Below, piece by piece: positions 10,958-22,159 of a DNA stretch of 64,000 nucleotides (its first letter is position 1; the number at the start of each line of letters is the position of its first letter). The notes beneath the pieces were generated by a model, which did no database searches, had not been told where the DNA came from, and saw nothing but the letters and a program-made list of their open reading frames with translations. The translations under genes were made by a program, and so were the position numbers. The stretch comes from Lucinisca nassula (Eukaryota; Mollusca; Bivalvia; Lucinida; Lucinidae), in NCBI GenBank assembly GCA_963580285.1, contig OY757010.1, forward strand, positions 73,312,738-73,376,737. Direction: 5' to 3'.

Positions 10958-11088
10958 AAGGACTTTTGAGCTTAAAATCATACGTTTGACTGTTCTCACG
11001 ATTCTTCATCGTCATTCTAACGAGTACTCTCAATTTATAATTTAGAGCAGAAATAAGAAAAAAAACTTTTTCTTAAATTGCTGTAAGG

Positions 11089-11372
11089 TCATTACGATAA
11101 CACACCCGTGCGAAATAGTGCATTTTTAACATCTCCAAAATGACTATTTTTCTGATGAAAATCCGTGATATTTTTCTTATAAATGATCAAAACATAGGTT
11201 GTGGGTGCTCGTTAGAACCGCCTCAATGAGGCGGTTCTAACGAGTACCCACAACCTATGTCTTTGAGCAGAAATACGAAAAATAATGTATACCCCCGTAA
11301 ACCCAATTTTTTCTCTATATAGAGTGGGGTTTAGGGGGGTCTTCATTTCACGGACTTGTTCACGTGATGGTG
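11089..11372 (-). mobile_element. H2 MITE, inverted partner
   Basis: It is the reverse orientation of 10670-10957, starting cattacgataacacacccg and ending gttcacgtgatgg. The two copies form a large inverted repeat with a ~130-bp spacer. Confidence 0.8.
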
Positions 11373-11435
11373 GCCGTGAAATTTACAATGTATTTGAATA
11401 GATGCGTTTTCGTAATGATGGAAATATACATCGTA

Positions 11436-12299
11436 TCATTCAAGTTTTCTAATTAAGCAGTTTGTGGCTTTCCTAGGCGAAAATATAATTATACCAAATC
11501 TTAAAATCAAGCTTCCAAAGGTTGCTAATTAAAAAGATAATTTTACATATAAAAAATAATAAATAAATAAGTTATAATATGAGTACAAAGTTTTTAATTA
11601 TGGATGCATATTTGTTTTCTTCTGAAAGCAAAATATTTCTTTCTTATTATATCAATAATATTATCCATATTGAAACCGATTTTCAATTATTATAACTTCT
11701 TTTGCGATGCATTCTTATATCCTGTGTATACAAGTCCTGCGTCTGTGTAATCTTAACACATTCTTTATCCGAATCTTCAAATATAGCTATTTTCTACAAC
11801 CCGTGGGCCACTTTAAATAAACTGGTTTTCTAAAATTTTTACCACATGAATATAGATATTAAATAAATCTTTCTAATGAGAGATTATAGCGCACGGAGAC
11901 ATTTAAACAAATATGACTTTTGAGCCTTTTAATTAAGGCTATTTTTCATTTTTGTTGTAAAATACAAAGACTTAATAGGGAAATACCCTAGTGGCATTCA
12001 TTACAATCTGGGCCACTTTAAAATTTATTTTATGTCAACAAATTTGGTACAAAATGAAGCAGATACATTTTTCTATCCAATGCGAGGTTATAATAATATC
12101 TTGAAGAAATGAAAATAAATGATTGTATTAGTTAAATGACGGGCTCCTATACACCTCTATACATTTTCCTACTATTACCTGTAAGAAAACAGGCGACTGG
12201 CTGTGACGTCACAGAAGTGACAGATAAGTGTGGTTTAGTACCTGTAGTACGATTATTCCTGCTTATGATATGGTTTAGAGAGGATGGTCCGCCAAATAT
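11436..12299. other. AT-rich, unassigned
   Basis: No coding signal, tandem repeat or known repeat was recognised. Confidence 0.4.
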
Positions 12300-12480
12300 C
12301 TATATAAATACAACGCTTCAAAAATATCTGTAGACATGTTCATTTCCCGCTAATGCTACTACAATTCAGATCCGATCAAACTGAAACTTGGATATGTAGT
12401 TAGACATTGATATGGAGCAGTTCTTATTGTCTCAAGGTTTCAGTCCAACAAATATCAACGGGCGTATAATGCCCGCAGGC
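12300..12480 (+). repeat. Isolated R190 unit
   Basis: gatcaaactgaaacttgg, tagttagacattgatatgg, caaggtttcagtcc and caaatat follow the phrase order of the 4690-6830 array. Confidence 0.65.
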
Positions 12481-12499
12481 GGAACTCTTGTTAAACCAT

Positions 12500-12680
12500 G
12501 ACAACCATTTTTTGCTGGAATTGAACTGTTTTAGCTTGCTTGGAAGAGGGTCGTATAAGCAACATTCCTGTGAAATTTGAATGAAATTGGACCAAACATA
12601 TAGGAGGAGTTGTTAATTAATGTTTTTTTAGCCCAAGTTGACATCTTGCCCATCCGAGCGAAACCATCTTAGTAATCGAG
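12500..12680 (-). repeat. S145 satellite, reverse orientation
   Basis: cctgtgaaatttgaatga, gaccaaacatataggagg and catccgagcgaaaccatc match reversed satellite units. Confidence 0.7.
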
Positions 12681-12844
12681 ATAAAACTGATACAATCAGA
12701 TCCCAAAATTCTTTCCTTAATACCACTAGTGAAAGAAGTTGAAACATGGAGCGACAACAGTAAACAAAGCGGACAGCAGGCAAATGAGTCAGCAGCTCTT
12801 TCTCCAACAGGTGGTGACTCAGAATATCCAAACCTAACTAAAAG
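12681..12844. other. Unassigned
   Basis: A short ORF here shows no family resemblance. The stretch lies between reversed satellite and a PLE UTR fragment. Confidence 0.3.
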
Positions 12845-13095
12845 TGAAACTTAAATGAACAACCAAAATGGGGGAAGCATCATAATAATCAAAGTAAAAA
12901 CAAAATGATTAGGGAAAGAATCAGAACCACTAACACAAAACATGAAAGAAAACAGCAAAAGCACCGACTTAGAACAGTCAGTTAAAATAACTGGTGGGCT
13001 TAAGTTAACATTACGAGATCCCAACCCTCACGCTCACTTTCACTTTGGTTCAAACTAGTATTTGTTTGGTCTGCGTTAAGGTTTCCTAACTCATT
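12845..13095 (-). mobile_element. Diverged PLE 3' UTR fragment P2
   Basis: The order gaacagtcagt, actggtgggcttaa, acgagatcccaaccctca and tttggtctgcgttaagg follows other minus-strand PLE UTRs, but with many differences. Confidence 0.55.
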
Positions 13096-13097
13096 AC

Positions 13098-13242
13098 GCA
13101 TACACGCCTATACAAATGCATTGCCACCTTTATCGCCGAAAAAAAAATGAAAATTTTATAATGAAAAATTGTGATTTTTTCTTATTTCTGCTCAAAATAT
13201 AGATTGTGGGCACTCGTTAGAACCGCCTCATCGAGTTTTGGT
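13098..13242 (-). repeat. Half of an H1 MITE
   Basis: It runs from acacgcctatacaaatgc through ttatttctgctcaaaat to ttagaaccgcctcatcgag and is cut at the central loop. Confidence 0.75.
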
Positions 13243-13456
13243 GTTGGTCATTTGCTGTTATGTTTTTATTATGTCTATGAATTTGTTGTGGGTTGTTGTT
13301 TAGTGTTTCCTAAAGTCCCTTAGTGAGAGGGCTGATTGTTGCATTTTATTAACACTCGTAATTTTTGCTTGTTTTGTGTATGTTTCCTCTTCCTCTTGGT
13401 GTCGAGAATGGGCTGAGTTTTGTGATTGTGGCCCTCCCTTGGTCTTTTATTTTAAA
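13243..13456. other. Unassigned T-rich stretch
   Basis: No resemblance was recognised. It separates a half MITE from the PLE fragment starting at 13457. Confidence 0.3.
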
Positions 13457-14263
13457 TATTTGGACTTAAATCTCTTCTGCTACAGGTCTATCGGAACGCG
13501 AATTTTATGGTGACTGAGTATATAAACTTAGAAAAAATATATAATTGCAATGACTTCAGCACCCAATTTCGTAAAATCATTCTTGGATATAAAAAGGTTG
13601 GGTACAACATTGGTGTTATACGACAGACTGCATGCATGGTAGTTAACCCAATCACAACTTGACAACTTTGCTTTTCTCTTTTAGTGCACGCCGGTGGCTC
13701 AGGCCTCCGATGGTATGACGGTTCCTGCGTAAAAGCTAACTGAGAATAAGTGAGAATTTAATTTGAGGTTATTGTGGTTGGTGCCTGATGCTCTGGCTCT
13801 GGTCGGGCCCATCGGAGTCTTAACTATTGGTTTTCTTTTGCTCAAGAATTTCAGTGGTTTCTTGCTGTCGAGTCCTATTCGTTGTTTAATCTCTGTACTT
13901 GTTTGATTTTTTGGGGTTCTCGGAGATGTTGCATTGATGAGTTAGGAGACCTTCATGCGGACTGAACAAATGTTGTTTTTTTTCTAAATCGCAACGGAAG
14001 TAAGGGCAAGGATTGCGGCCGCGTGAAATCGATTTAAGGCCCCCAGTGGAATTTGTTTCACTGAACGTTCCAAGGCGGTTCTTTTGTCGCGATTCATTTT
14101 TTATGGTTTATCTTTGACTGTGTGTATCGCTTATTCATTTTTGTTTCGGATAGTCAATTGGCCATTTTGAGTGTAAGTGACTATCGTTTGGCTTTCCGCC
14201 AAAGTCCTGTTTCCACTAGGGTATAGTTAATTCACGTTTGTGTTTCTTTATCTTTGGTGTCGT
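13457..14263 (+). mobile_element. PLE fragment P3 (C-terminal codons plus 3' UTR)
   Basis: It begins at atttggacttaaatctc, corresponding to IGLKSLLQQG in intact copies, and carries the codons for SEPEFYG and TACMVVNP with lesions. It continues into the 3' UTR (gtggtttcttgctgtcgag, cttcatgcggactgaac) and stops at tctttggtgtcg. It is a pseudogene remnant. Confidence 0.85.
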
Positions 14264-14660
14264 AAAATCATTTTTGATATTAAAAGATTGGGTACAACAT
14301 AGATGTTATACGACAGACTGCATGCATGGTAGTTAACCCAGTCATGGTTGGCAACTTTGCTTCCCTCTTTAATTGCACGCCGGTGGGTCAGGCGTCATAT
14401 GCTATGACGGTTCTAGCGTAAAGGCTTACTGAGAATTAGAGAACATTTAATTTTAGGTAATTTGGTTGGTGCCTCATGTTCATGAGTCCGGTCGGGCCCA
14501 TCGGATTATTGATGGTTTTCTTTTGCTCCAGCAATTCAGTGGTTTCTTGCTGTCGAGTCCTCATCGTTGTTTCTCTGTGGTTGTTTGATTTTTGTGTTAT
14601 CGGAGTTGTTGCACTGATAGGTTAGGAGGCCTACATACGAACTGAACAAATCGCAACTGT
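14264..14660 (+). mobile_element. PLE fragment P4, head to tail with P3
   Basis: It starts directly after P3 at taaaatcattttt (codons KIILRYK), repeats the last ~40 codons and the UTR, and ends at actgaacaaatcgcaactg, where the LINE begins. The order P3 3' UTR then P4 5'-truncated coding is a partial tandem. Confidence 0.85.
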
Positions 14661-14661
14661 A

Positions 14662-16851
14662 ATGAATAAGTACATTGATAAATACCATAAGGAAAACGAG
14701 CGTAAATTACGCCAGATGCACAAAAAGCAGCCTAAAGATTATTGGAAATATCTGAATAGTATCCAAAATAAGAAGTCAGTTGAACATCCGGATTTGTCTA
14801 CATTTTACAATTATTTTAAGGAACAAAACTCCAAAGACTATGGCCTTGATGATGATACCGAGTTTGAGTTTGATTACACAGAAGAAAATGAAGCATTAAA
14901 CTCTCCGATCACCTCAGTTGAAATAGAGAAATGCATACGTAATTTAAAAAATTCAAAATCTCCTGGACTTGATAATATTCTGAATGAATATATCAAGAAT
15001 ACGAAATATCTTATGTTACCATTCTATACTAAGCTCTTCAATATTGTATTCGAATCCGGCATCATACCCTCCCCTTGGGTTGAGGGTATAATCATCCCAA
15101 TATATAAAAAAGGAGAGTCTTTACAGCCTGAAAATTACAGGCCCATCACTCTGCTTAGCTGTATGGGCAAACTCTTCACGGCGGTCTTAAATTCCCGTTT
15201 AAATAATTATCTGGAGAATACCGGTCTGCTAATGGAGAACCAGGCAGGGTTTCGAAAAAACTATTCTACAAATGACCATATATTTACCCTACATAGCTTA
15301 ATAGAAATTTTGAAATTTAGTAAGAAAAAATTATTTTGTTCGTTTGTAGACTTTTCGAAGGCTTTCGATTCTGTTTGGCGCACCGCTTTATGGAAAAAAT
15401 TATTTGACTCTAATATAAACGGTAAATTTCTTACAGTAATTCAGAACCTGTATTCAAATATTAAGTCATGCGTATCAGTAAATAATGAGTTATCACTCTT
15501 TTTTCCAAGCTTGTGTGGCGTGCGACAAGGTGAAAACCTTTCGCCAGCTTTGTTCTCACTTTTCTTGAACGACCTTGAATCCTACTTGGTAGAAAAACAA
15601 AACAATGGAATCATCTTAGATATGAAAGATGATGATTTTACGATGTACCTCAAAATTATAGTCCTACTCTATGCTGATGATATGGTCATAATATCGGACA
15701 ATGCACAGTCATTCCAGAAAAGTTTAAATGACTTATATGACTACTGTAAAACCTGGAAGCTCACGGTCAATATAGACAAGACTAAGATAGTAATTTTCGG
15801 CTCAAGAACAAACAGTAATAATAGTTTCAAATTAGGTCCTCACCATATTGAAATTGTTAACAGCTATAAATATCTAGGAGTCATTTTCTCCAAATCCGGA
15901 AGCTTCTTAGCAGCTCGCAAATATATAGCTGAGCAAGCGCGTAAAGCACTATATTACCTATATACAAGAATAAATAACTTAAATTTGCCAATTGATTTGC
16001 AAATCAAACTTTTCGACCACACCATCGTACCGATCCTGACATTCGGTTGCGAAGTGTGGGGTTTCGAGGATACCAAAATACTAGAGAGAATACATGTAGA
16101 ATTTCTACGAACAATAACAAAAACCAAAAAGAGTACGCCTCATTACATGATCTATGCTGAGATGGGTAGATACCCATTAGAAAATACCATAAAAACGCGC
16201 ATGGTAGGTTTCTGGAGTAGAATAATTTCTGGCAAGCAAAGCAAATTCTCCTGCATTTTGTATAATACATTACGGTATTTATTGCCAAATTCCCAGTCGA
16301 AATGGATTAAATATGTAAAACAAATATTCCTTGATTGTGGCAGACAAGATGTCTGGCTCAATCCCGAAAATTTTCAGAACAAAAACATTGGCAATATGAT
16401 AAAACGAACGCTGATTGATCAGAATGCCCAATACTGGCACGCAAAATTACAAAATTCTTCAAAAGGAAGTAACTATGAATTATTTAAAGAAAGAATTGAG
16501 CTTGAGCCCTATTTTCTTATACTTCAACGGAAGCAGTATCTATCACTCGTAAAATTCAGGACTGCTAATCATAGATTACCGGTTGAAACGTTGCGCTGGG
16601 AAAATATCCCCCTTCAAGAAAGAAAATGCCAAATATGTGATGCCAATGACACGGCTGACGAGTTTCACTACCTCTTATGTTGCAACTTTTTCAATATCTA
16701 TAGACAGCAATTCATTTCAAAATATTTCTATACGCACCCAAATATTATTAAGTTTAAGGAATTAATGTGCAGTACATCAGCTCCGGTGCTGAAGAAATTA
16801 TGTATATTTATCGACATTATAATGAATTATTTTAATCAAGGTCAACGCTGA
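14662..16851 (+). CDS. Non-LTR retrotransposon reverse transcriptase, 729 aa
   Basis: This ORF encodes the RT of a LINE, probably of the I/Jockey group of APE-type elements (group is inference). An N-terminal linker typical of the endonuclease-RT junction (residues 1-120) is followed by the RT domain: ENYRPITLLSCMGK, NQAGFRKNYST, FVDFSKAFDSVW with catalytic D230, GVRQGENLSPALFSLFLNDL, and YADD at 337-340. The thumb region has YKYLGVIFSKSG. A C-terminal cysteine-histidine knuckle reads CQIC, then DEFHYLLCC (near residue 660). The apurinic endonuclease that should precede it is absent: the upstream sequence is PLE 3' UTR ending at 14660, so the copy is 5'-truncated. The Met at 14662 is simply the first in frame. 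No stops or frameshifts interrupt 2.19 kb, which marks a young insertion and the longest open protein in the window. Confidence 0.9.
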   Translation: MNKYIDKYHKENERKLRQMHKKQPKDYWKYLNSIQNKKSVEHPDLSTFYNYFKEQNSKDYGLDDDTEFEFDYTEENEALNSPITSVEIEKCIRNLKNSKSPGLDNILNEYIKNTKYLMLPFYTKLFNIVFESGIIPSPWVEGIIIPIYKKGESLQPENYRPITLLSCMGKLFTAVLNSRLNNYLENTGLLMENQAGFRKNYSTNDHIFTLHSLIEILKFSKKKLFCSFVDFSKAFDSVWRTALWKKLFDSNINGKFLTVIQNLYSNIKSCVSVNNELSLFFPSLCGVRQGENLSPALFSLFLNDLESYLVEKQNNGIILDMKDDDFTMYLKIIVLLYADDMVIISDNAQSFQKSLNDLYDYCKTWKLTVNIDKTKIVIFGSRTNSNNSFKLGPHHIEIVNSYKYLGVIFSKSGSFLAARKYIAEQARKALYYLYTRINNLNLPIDLQIKLFDHTIVPILTFGCEVWGFEDTKILERIHVEFLRTITKTKKSTPHYMIYAEMGRYPLENTIKTRMVGFWSRIISGKQSKFSCILYNTLRYLLPNSQSKWIKYVKQIFLDCGRQDVWLNPENFQNKNIGNMIKRTLIDQNAQYWHAKLQNSSKGSNYELFKERIELEPYFLILQRKQYLSLVKFRTANHRLPVETLRWENIPLQERKCQICDANDTADEFHYLLCCNFFNIYRQQFISKYFYTHPNIIKFKELMCSTSAPVLKKLCIFIDIIMNYFNQGQR

Positions 16852-17000
16852 GAAGCCCATTTACACTATCTCACTTAGCAAAACTCAGCGTAACACCTTT
16901 CTTACTCCCATTCATACCATCAACTAGAAAAGTAAAATTTAGACTTGGTGAAGATTTGTTGATACATGTACTACACGCCCAGTGTTGACATACATTAATG
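16852..17000 (+). mobile_element. LINE 3' UTR
   Basis: About 150 bp follow the stop and end near tgattttttttttt. No clear target duplication was found. Confidence 0.6.
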
Positions 17001-17160
17001 ATTTTTTTTTTTCGCATTCCTCTTTCTAACTTCTTCTTCTTCTTCTTCTCCGTTGCCTGGCAACCGAATTGTTAACAGCGAAACACCCGAATATTGGTCA
17101 ACACGTACATTAACTAAAACAGTCCACTTTGTTCTGACACATTTATACAATGTACTTATC

Positions 17161-17385
17161 AGAATATTATGTCTCACTGCCGTGGGTTCGAGCCTGGCTC
17201 GGGTCACGCGTGAGACGCTAAGTTCTGCAACGGAAGGTCAGGCGGTTTTTCTCCGGGTACTCCGGTTTTCGTCCGCCTCTGATTAACGACCGACTCGATT
17301 AGGTGAAATAATCTTGAAAGAGCCGTAAAACCCAAACCAAACAAAAAAAAAAAAAATAAATAAATAAATAAATAAAAAAAAAAAA
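17161..17385 (+). mobile_element. SINE family A, 5'-truncated, A-rich tail
   Basis: It begins at tgtctcactgccgtgggttc (B box) and includes the 45-bp gtgagacgc to ggaaggtcagg block absent from the 9.5-kb copies but present at 32013. It ends with (aaat)n. Confidence 0.88.
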
Positions 17386-17389
17386 AAAA

Positions 17390-18595
17390 TAGTAGTATGA
17401 CTTCGCCGATATGCAGTGGATAGCATCGTATGACTACAATTGTAATAACGCTTTGGTGTGATATGGTAATGCCGTAACGAACTCCATGCCATCAATGCAT
17501 ATTCTGTGGCAAAATGTCCAGTTATATGTGATACAATTAATATTTAAGTGATCATATGATAAACAGAAACTTACACATGTGGTCATTTCATATATAATTT
17601 ATGAAACTCGCCGAAGGCTCGTTCCACACATTCAATGCGAAAGGACCACTCATGTAACATCCTCTATGTGGGTGTAACATGTATACAAATAATATTTTAA
17701 AGCTAAAGCGCTAAACAACAATACTCACAGAGGCCGGCGATGTGTTAATCCGACATCTTTATATTGTATTATGCTTGTAAAACATGGGGACCGCTGGTTA
17801 AATCTTACATTCTGTTATGCAAGATTTTGGTTAAAACACTCAATTCTCGTGCAATCGGTCGGCGTCTTCAAACAAAACAAAGAAAGCTGATAAAATCCCA
17901 TGCATGACGTGTCAGGATTAAGCTCGTGCACCGAGTAGATTAATCCACTTATTCAAATAAAACGAAGGTAGCTGTTTAGAGACCAATACTCATGCTTATG
18001 ATAATGATAACATACCTACAAGAGATAATAAAATTATCATCGAGGTTTAAGAGTAAAATCAGTCATATGCGGTCAAGCTATGCATGCAATTTACCAATTT
18101 ATTAATATGTTTGTTTTCAGCAAAACATTAACCTCCTGTTAATTGCTGCTGCTGCTGTTCTTCTTCTTCTTCTTCTTTTTCTTCTTCTTCTTCTTCTTCA
18201 AGTAGTCCCGGAAGGCACGCGGCGTCGGAGTGGCGTCGTATCGGAGTCGACGCGATGTGGTGACCCGTCGACGTTGATATGACGTCGTTTTGACGTTGCG
18301 TGCCAACCGGGATGTAAATGTTTTAACAAATCCAAACCGTCTACATATTTAAGCTTGTACCTAAAGCCTCATTCTTGGCTTCGACCCAGTGATGGTGCCC
18401 TACTTCCCCTAATGATGATGAGGGCGAAGGACGGGCAACCATTATTATACAGTGTTATGATAAAGGCGTTATTTAGAGAAAAAAAAAAAAAAACACGCAA
18501 TTCTATGTTTAATAATAATGAATGATCCGTTGTGCACGCAATGCTTATATACTATTAATGCTATAACCACTATACTAATGTTATAACAATTACTT

Positions 18596-18627
<32 letters not shown>

Positions 18628-18860
18628 TTACTACTACTATTACTTACTACTACTACTTCTACTACTACTACTACTACTACTATCAATACTGATGCTTTTC
18701 CCCACCCACTTTATCTGCCCACTCCTGTTATAAAGATTCCTCAGCACATTTTGGCACCTATACACTACGCCATGTATGTTTGAAAATGTTTGTTACTTGT
18801 CTCATGTTGCCACCATGTGTGGCCTGAGTGAAAATAAAGTTATGTTGAGTATGTTGTTAT
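17390..18860. other. Unassigned with simple repeats
   Basis: There is a (CTG)/(TTC)n run at 18145-18200 and an (ACT)n run at 18597-18682. Between 18215 and 18310 a CpG-rich stretch repeats gacgt/gtcg words (gtcgacgttgatatgacgtc). No coding or known repeat was recognised elsewhere. Confidence 0.5.
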
Positions 18861-18861
18861 G

Positions 18862-19099
18862 TTGTAGTAAGGGCGGGGATTGCGGCCGCGAAAAATCGAT
18901 TTACGCCCCCATCCCCAGCCCCCTATGGGAATTCGTTTCACTGAACGTTCCAGGGTGGTTCGTCTGTCGCGGTTTGTCTTTGAGTGTGTGTATCGCTTAT
19001 ACGGTTTTTTATTCGGATTGCCAATTGGCTATTTTGTGGGAAAGTGACTGTCCTCTTAGCTTTCCACTATTGATGTTTCCATTAGGGAAAAATTAATTA
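18862..19099 (+). mobile_element. PLE 3' UTR fragment P5, left part
   Basis: gtaagggcggggattgcggc through gatgtttccattaggg matches the 3' UTR of other copies. The element at 19100-20503 interrupts it and the UTR resumes at 20504. Confidence 0.85.
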
Positions 19100-20503
19100 G
19101 GGCCCCGCACTGAAAGTGTGGGTGCCCTATAGTAATCACTCTGTCCGTCCGTCTGTCTGTCTGTCTGTCCGTCTGTCCGTCTGTCCGTCCACAATTTTTT
19201 TTATCCTCCATAACTTTCTTATTCCACTGAAAGTGTGGGTGCCCTATAGTAATCACTCTGTCCGTCTGTCTGTCTGTCTGTCTGTGTGTCTATCTGTCTG
19301 TCCATCCACAAATTTTTTTATCCTCCATAACTTTCTTATTCCTGGATGGATTTAAATATTACTTGGCAGAAATGTTAACCATAATGTGATGGAGTGTTGC
19401 GCGCAAGACTCAGGTCCGTACCTCAAAGGTCAAGGTCATACTTAGAGGTTAAAGGTCAAAAAAGGGTCTTTCCTGTGTCCAATTAATAACTTTGTTATTA
19501 TTCCTGGATGGATTTAAATATTACTTGGCAGAAATGTTAACCATAATGTGACGAAGTGTCACACGCAAGACCCACAGCCGTACCTCAAAGGTCAAGGTCA
19601 TACTTAGAGCTAAAATGTCAAAAAAGCGTCTTTTTTATTGTGTCCAATCTATTGTCTGTCTGTCTGTCCGTCCACAAATTTTTTTATCCTCCATAACTTT
19701 CTTATTCCACTGAAAGTGTGGGTGCCCTATAGTGATCACTCTGTCCGTCTGTCTGTGTGTCTATCTGTCTGTCCGTCCACAAATTTTTTTATCCTCCATA
19801 ACTTTCTTATTCCTGGATGGATTTAAATATTACTTGGCAGAAATGTTAACCATAATGTGATGGAGTGTTGCGCGCAAGACTCAGGTCCGTACCTCAAAGG
19901 TCAAGGTCATACTTAGAGGTTAAAGGTCAAAAAAGGGTCTTTCCTGTGTCCAATTAATAACTTTGTTATTATTCCTGGATGGATTTAAATATTACTTGGC
20001 AGAAATGTTAACCATAATGTGACGAAGTGTCACACACAAGACCCACAGCCGTACCTCAAAGGTCAAGGTCATACTTAGAGATAAAAGGTCAAAAAAGCGT
20101 CTTTTTTATTGTGTCCAATCTATAACTTTCTTATACCTGGATGGATTTAAATATTACTTAGCAGAAATATTAACCATAATGTGACAGTGTGCTGTATAGT
20201 AATGCCCTGTCTGTCCGTCTGTCCGTCCGTCCATCCGTCTGTCCATCTGCCCGTCTATCCATCAACATTTTTCATGTTTACAAACTGAAGCTGAAGTTAT
20301 TGACAGTTGCCATATAGTAATACCCTTTTGTTTTTAATTCATAACTTACAAACAGTCAAATGCATCAACTTCAAACTTAAGATATATGGTCACAATATCA
20401 TTACACAATTACATGGCAACCAACGTAACTCTAGCTACAATACTCTAAGAGTAATAGCCCTTTGAAAAAAAATCCAACTCCTCTGATGGCACTGCCGGGG
20501 CCC
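19100..20503. mobile_element. TIR-bounded tandem-array transposon, TA target
   Basis: The left end gggccccgcactga and the right end, read in reverse as gggccccggcagtg, are inverted repeats. TA flanks both sides (19098-19099, 20504-20505), and removing the element restores a continuous PLE 3' UTR. The interior holds (GTCT/GTCC)n runs and direct repeats of cactgaaagtgtgggtgccc (three times), tatcctccataactttctt and a ~155-bp unit beginning cctggatggatttaaatatt (five times) that contains tcaaaggtcaaggtcat. No transposase is present, so it is non-autonomous; the TA duplication is compatible with a Tc1/mariner-type helper (inference). Confidence 0.8.
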
Positions 20504-20622
20504 TAGTCAGTTTCACTGACAGTTCTAGTTCGTGTTTGTGTTTTTCTCCCTTTGGTGTCTCTGATGGGAGCTGTTGGTTTATCGTATCTATTCTTGATCA
20601 TTGCCTTCACTTCTATTCTTAT
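20504..20622 (+). mobile_element. PLE 3' end P5, right part
   Basis: ctccctttggtgtctctgat through cttcacttctatt is the conserved PLE 3' terminus, continuing 18862-19099. It abuts the minus-strand copy P6 tail to tail. Confidence 0.85.
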
Positions 20623-22158
20623 TGTATATATAATTTCGTGAAAAAACATCCCCTTCACCAAAAGTCTATTTAATCCAGTCTTAAATTCCGAAATTAATTG
20701 ATAGTGTCGGCGATAAAACTTAGAAAATGCTTGCCGAAGTTTATGATATCGATATCCATGACGCAGCAGTTTAGCAGTTAAACGTTTATTAGGAGTGTTA
20801 AAATCAGCGACATGACATGACACCCTTGCGAAGCGAAAAACATGCAAAATATAAACGCCGTAAAATGGCGAACGAAGAATATCACCATTTAAAATGGGAA
20901 GCTAAACATGTTAACTATATCAAAACCAAAATCATTGCGCTTATCATAAATTTTAGTTGAAGCAAAACCATTTGAAATGCTCAAATGCAAATAAAAAAAC
21001 CGGGCTTCAATATCAGAATCATTATTTTTTTTTAACTCCAGCTTAGATGGATAAATTTGATTGAACATCCCTTCAAAGTAAGGGTTGTCAATATTTAAAA
21101 GATTAACTAAATATCTTTGGGTAGAGTTAAAGGCTTCAATAATGTCATCGTGACCTTGACTAGCGACCTTGATTGGCGTCAAAAAATCTCGTTCGTAACA
21201 AAATAAAAATAAATCAGCTACAAGGGGACCACCGTTTGTACACATTGGAATACCTACGATTTGTCTTTGCAACTTTGTTCCAAATTTAATGTAAATATTA
21301 TCAAGAAGATAAGATAAAGCGTCACACATAGCTTGACAAATCCAAAATGAATACTTTTATAGCTTTGTACCTGATGTAAAGAAGGCACGTCTGTCAATGC
21401 ATGCAAGGAAAGTAGCGCCCTCTCTTCTAAAAGGGCTTTCAATCTAATTAGTAAGTACATGTATTTCCTTTATCATGTTATGCGGTAAAGTGTTGAATAG
21501 AGTATTAAAATCATATGTAGACAGACTAGACGCTGGAAAAACCCTTAACTTTAATTTATTAAATATCTCACCAGAATTCTATATAGACCAAAATATTTTT
21601 TCCTGATCTTTCACAGGCAGTTTCACAATATCTAATAACATGATTTTTAAAAGCGGTGGGACACGCAGTTAATGATTCAGAAAGTTCATTAGTCATACAA
21701 GAGCTGGAGTTTGCTATAAAGCGGGCTTTATATGATCGTTTATGAAGCTTTGGTAACCAATACATCGTGGGAGGCTTATCCTGGCTTTCTTTAACGTTCA
21801 CAGAAAACCTTATTGGTATTGTGTCGATGTGGCCATCAACAACGGACTTTTCGTCTAATAGAGACTGTTCGTAGGCCATGGTACCATTTAGTTCCTGTTT
21901 TAAAGTGTTAATTTAATGCGACCGTCAAACAACAACATTATTAGCAGTATTATCTGTGGGAAACCACACGCACTTCCCATGAAATTCATGGATACCATGC
22001 TTCAAATGACGGAAAGTAGATTTAGGTTTAGGCGGTAGAAGATTAGTATTTTTGGAATAAAATTCAGTATGTTTTTCAATTAATTTATACATGTAAGTTT
22101 TCCATCCTTTTAAAACACTATTCTTAACACTTTCTCGCTAACAACAACGATCGCCTTA
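20623..22158 (-). pseudogene. PLE-like RT, diverged subfamily (P6)
   Basis: The minus strand carries, in order: a decayed N-terminal piece (NTNLLPP region), NVVV followed by an in-frame TGA at 21925-21927, then the block 21568-21879 (INTLKQEL, YWLPKLHK, ARFIANSSSC). Next come 20889-21329 (GIP with PMCTNGGPL, a degenerate motif B; RYLVNLLNID, where YLDD has become YLVN) and 20503-20847 (RYHKLRQAFSKFYRRH). Loss of the first catalytic Asp and several frame breaks make it inactive. It differs from the other copies at many positions, so it represents a separate subfamily. Confidence 0.82.
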
Positions 22159-22159
22159 T

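Noticed and set aside
16004..16361. Minus-strand ORFs inside the LINE
   Set aside because: They are antisense shadows of the 729-aa RT frame.
19056..19355. Overlapping ORFs with SVCLSVCLSVCPS or QTDRQTDR repeats
   Set aside because: They are translations of the GTCT/GTCC microsatellite on either strand.
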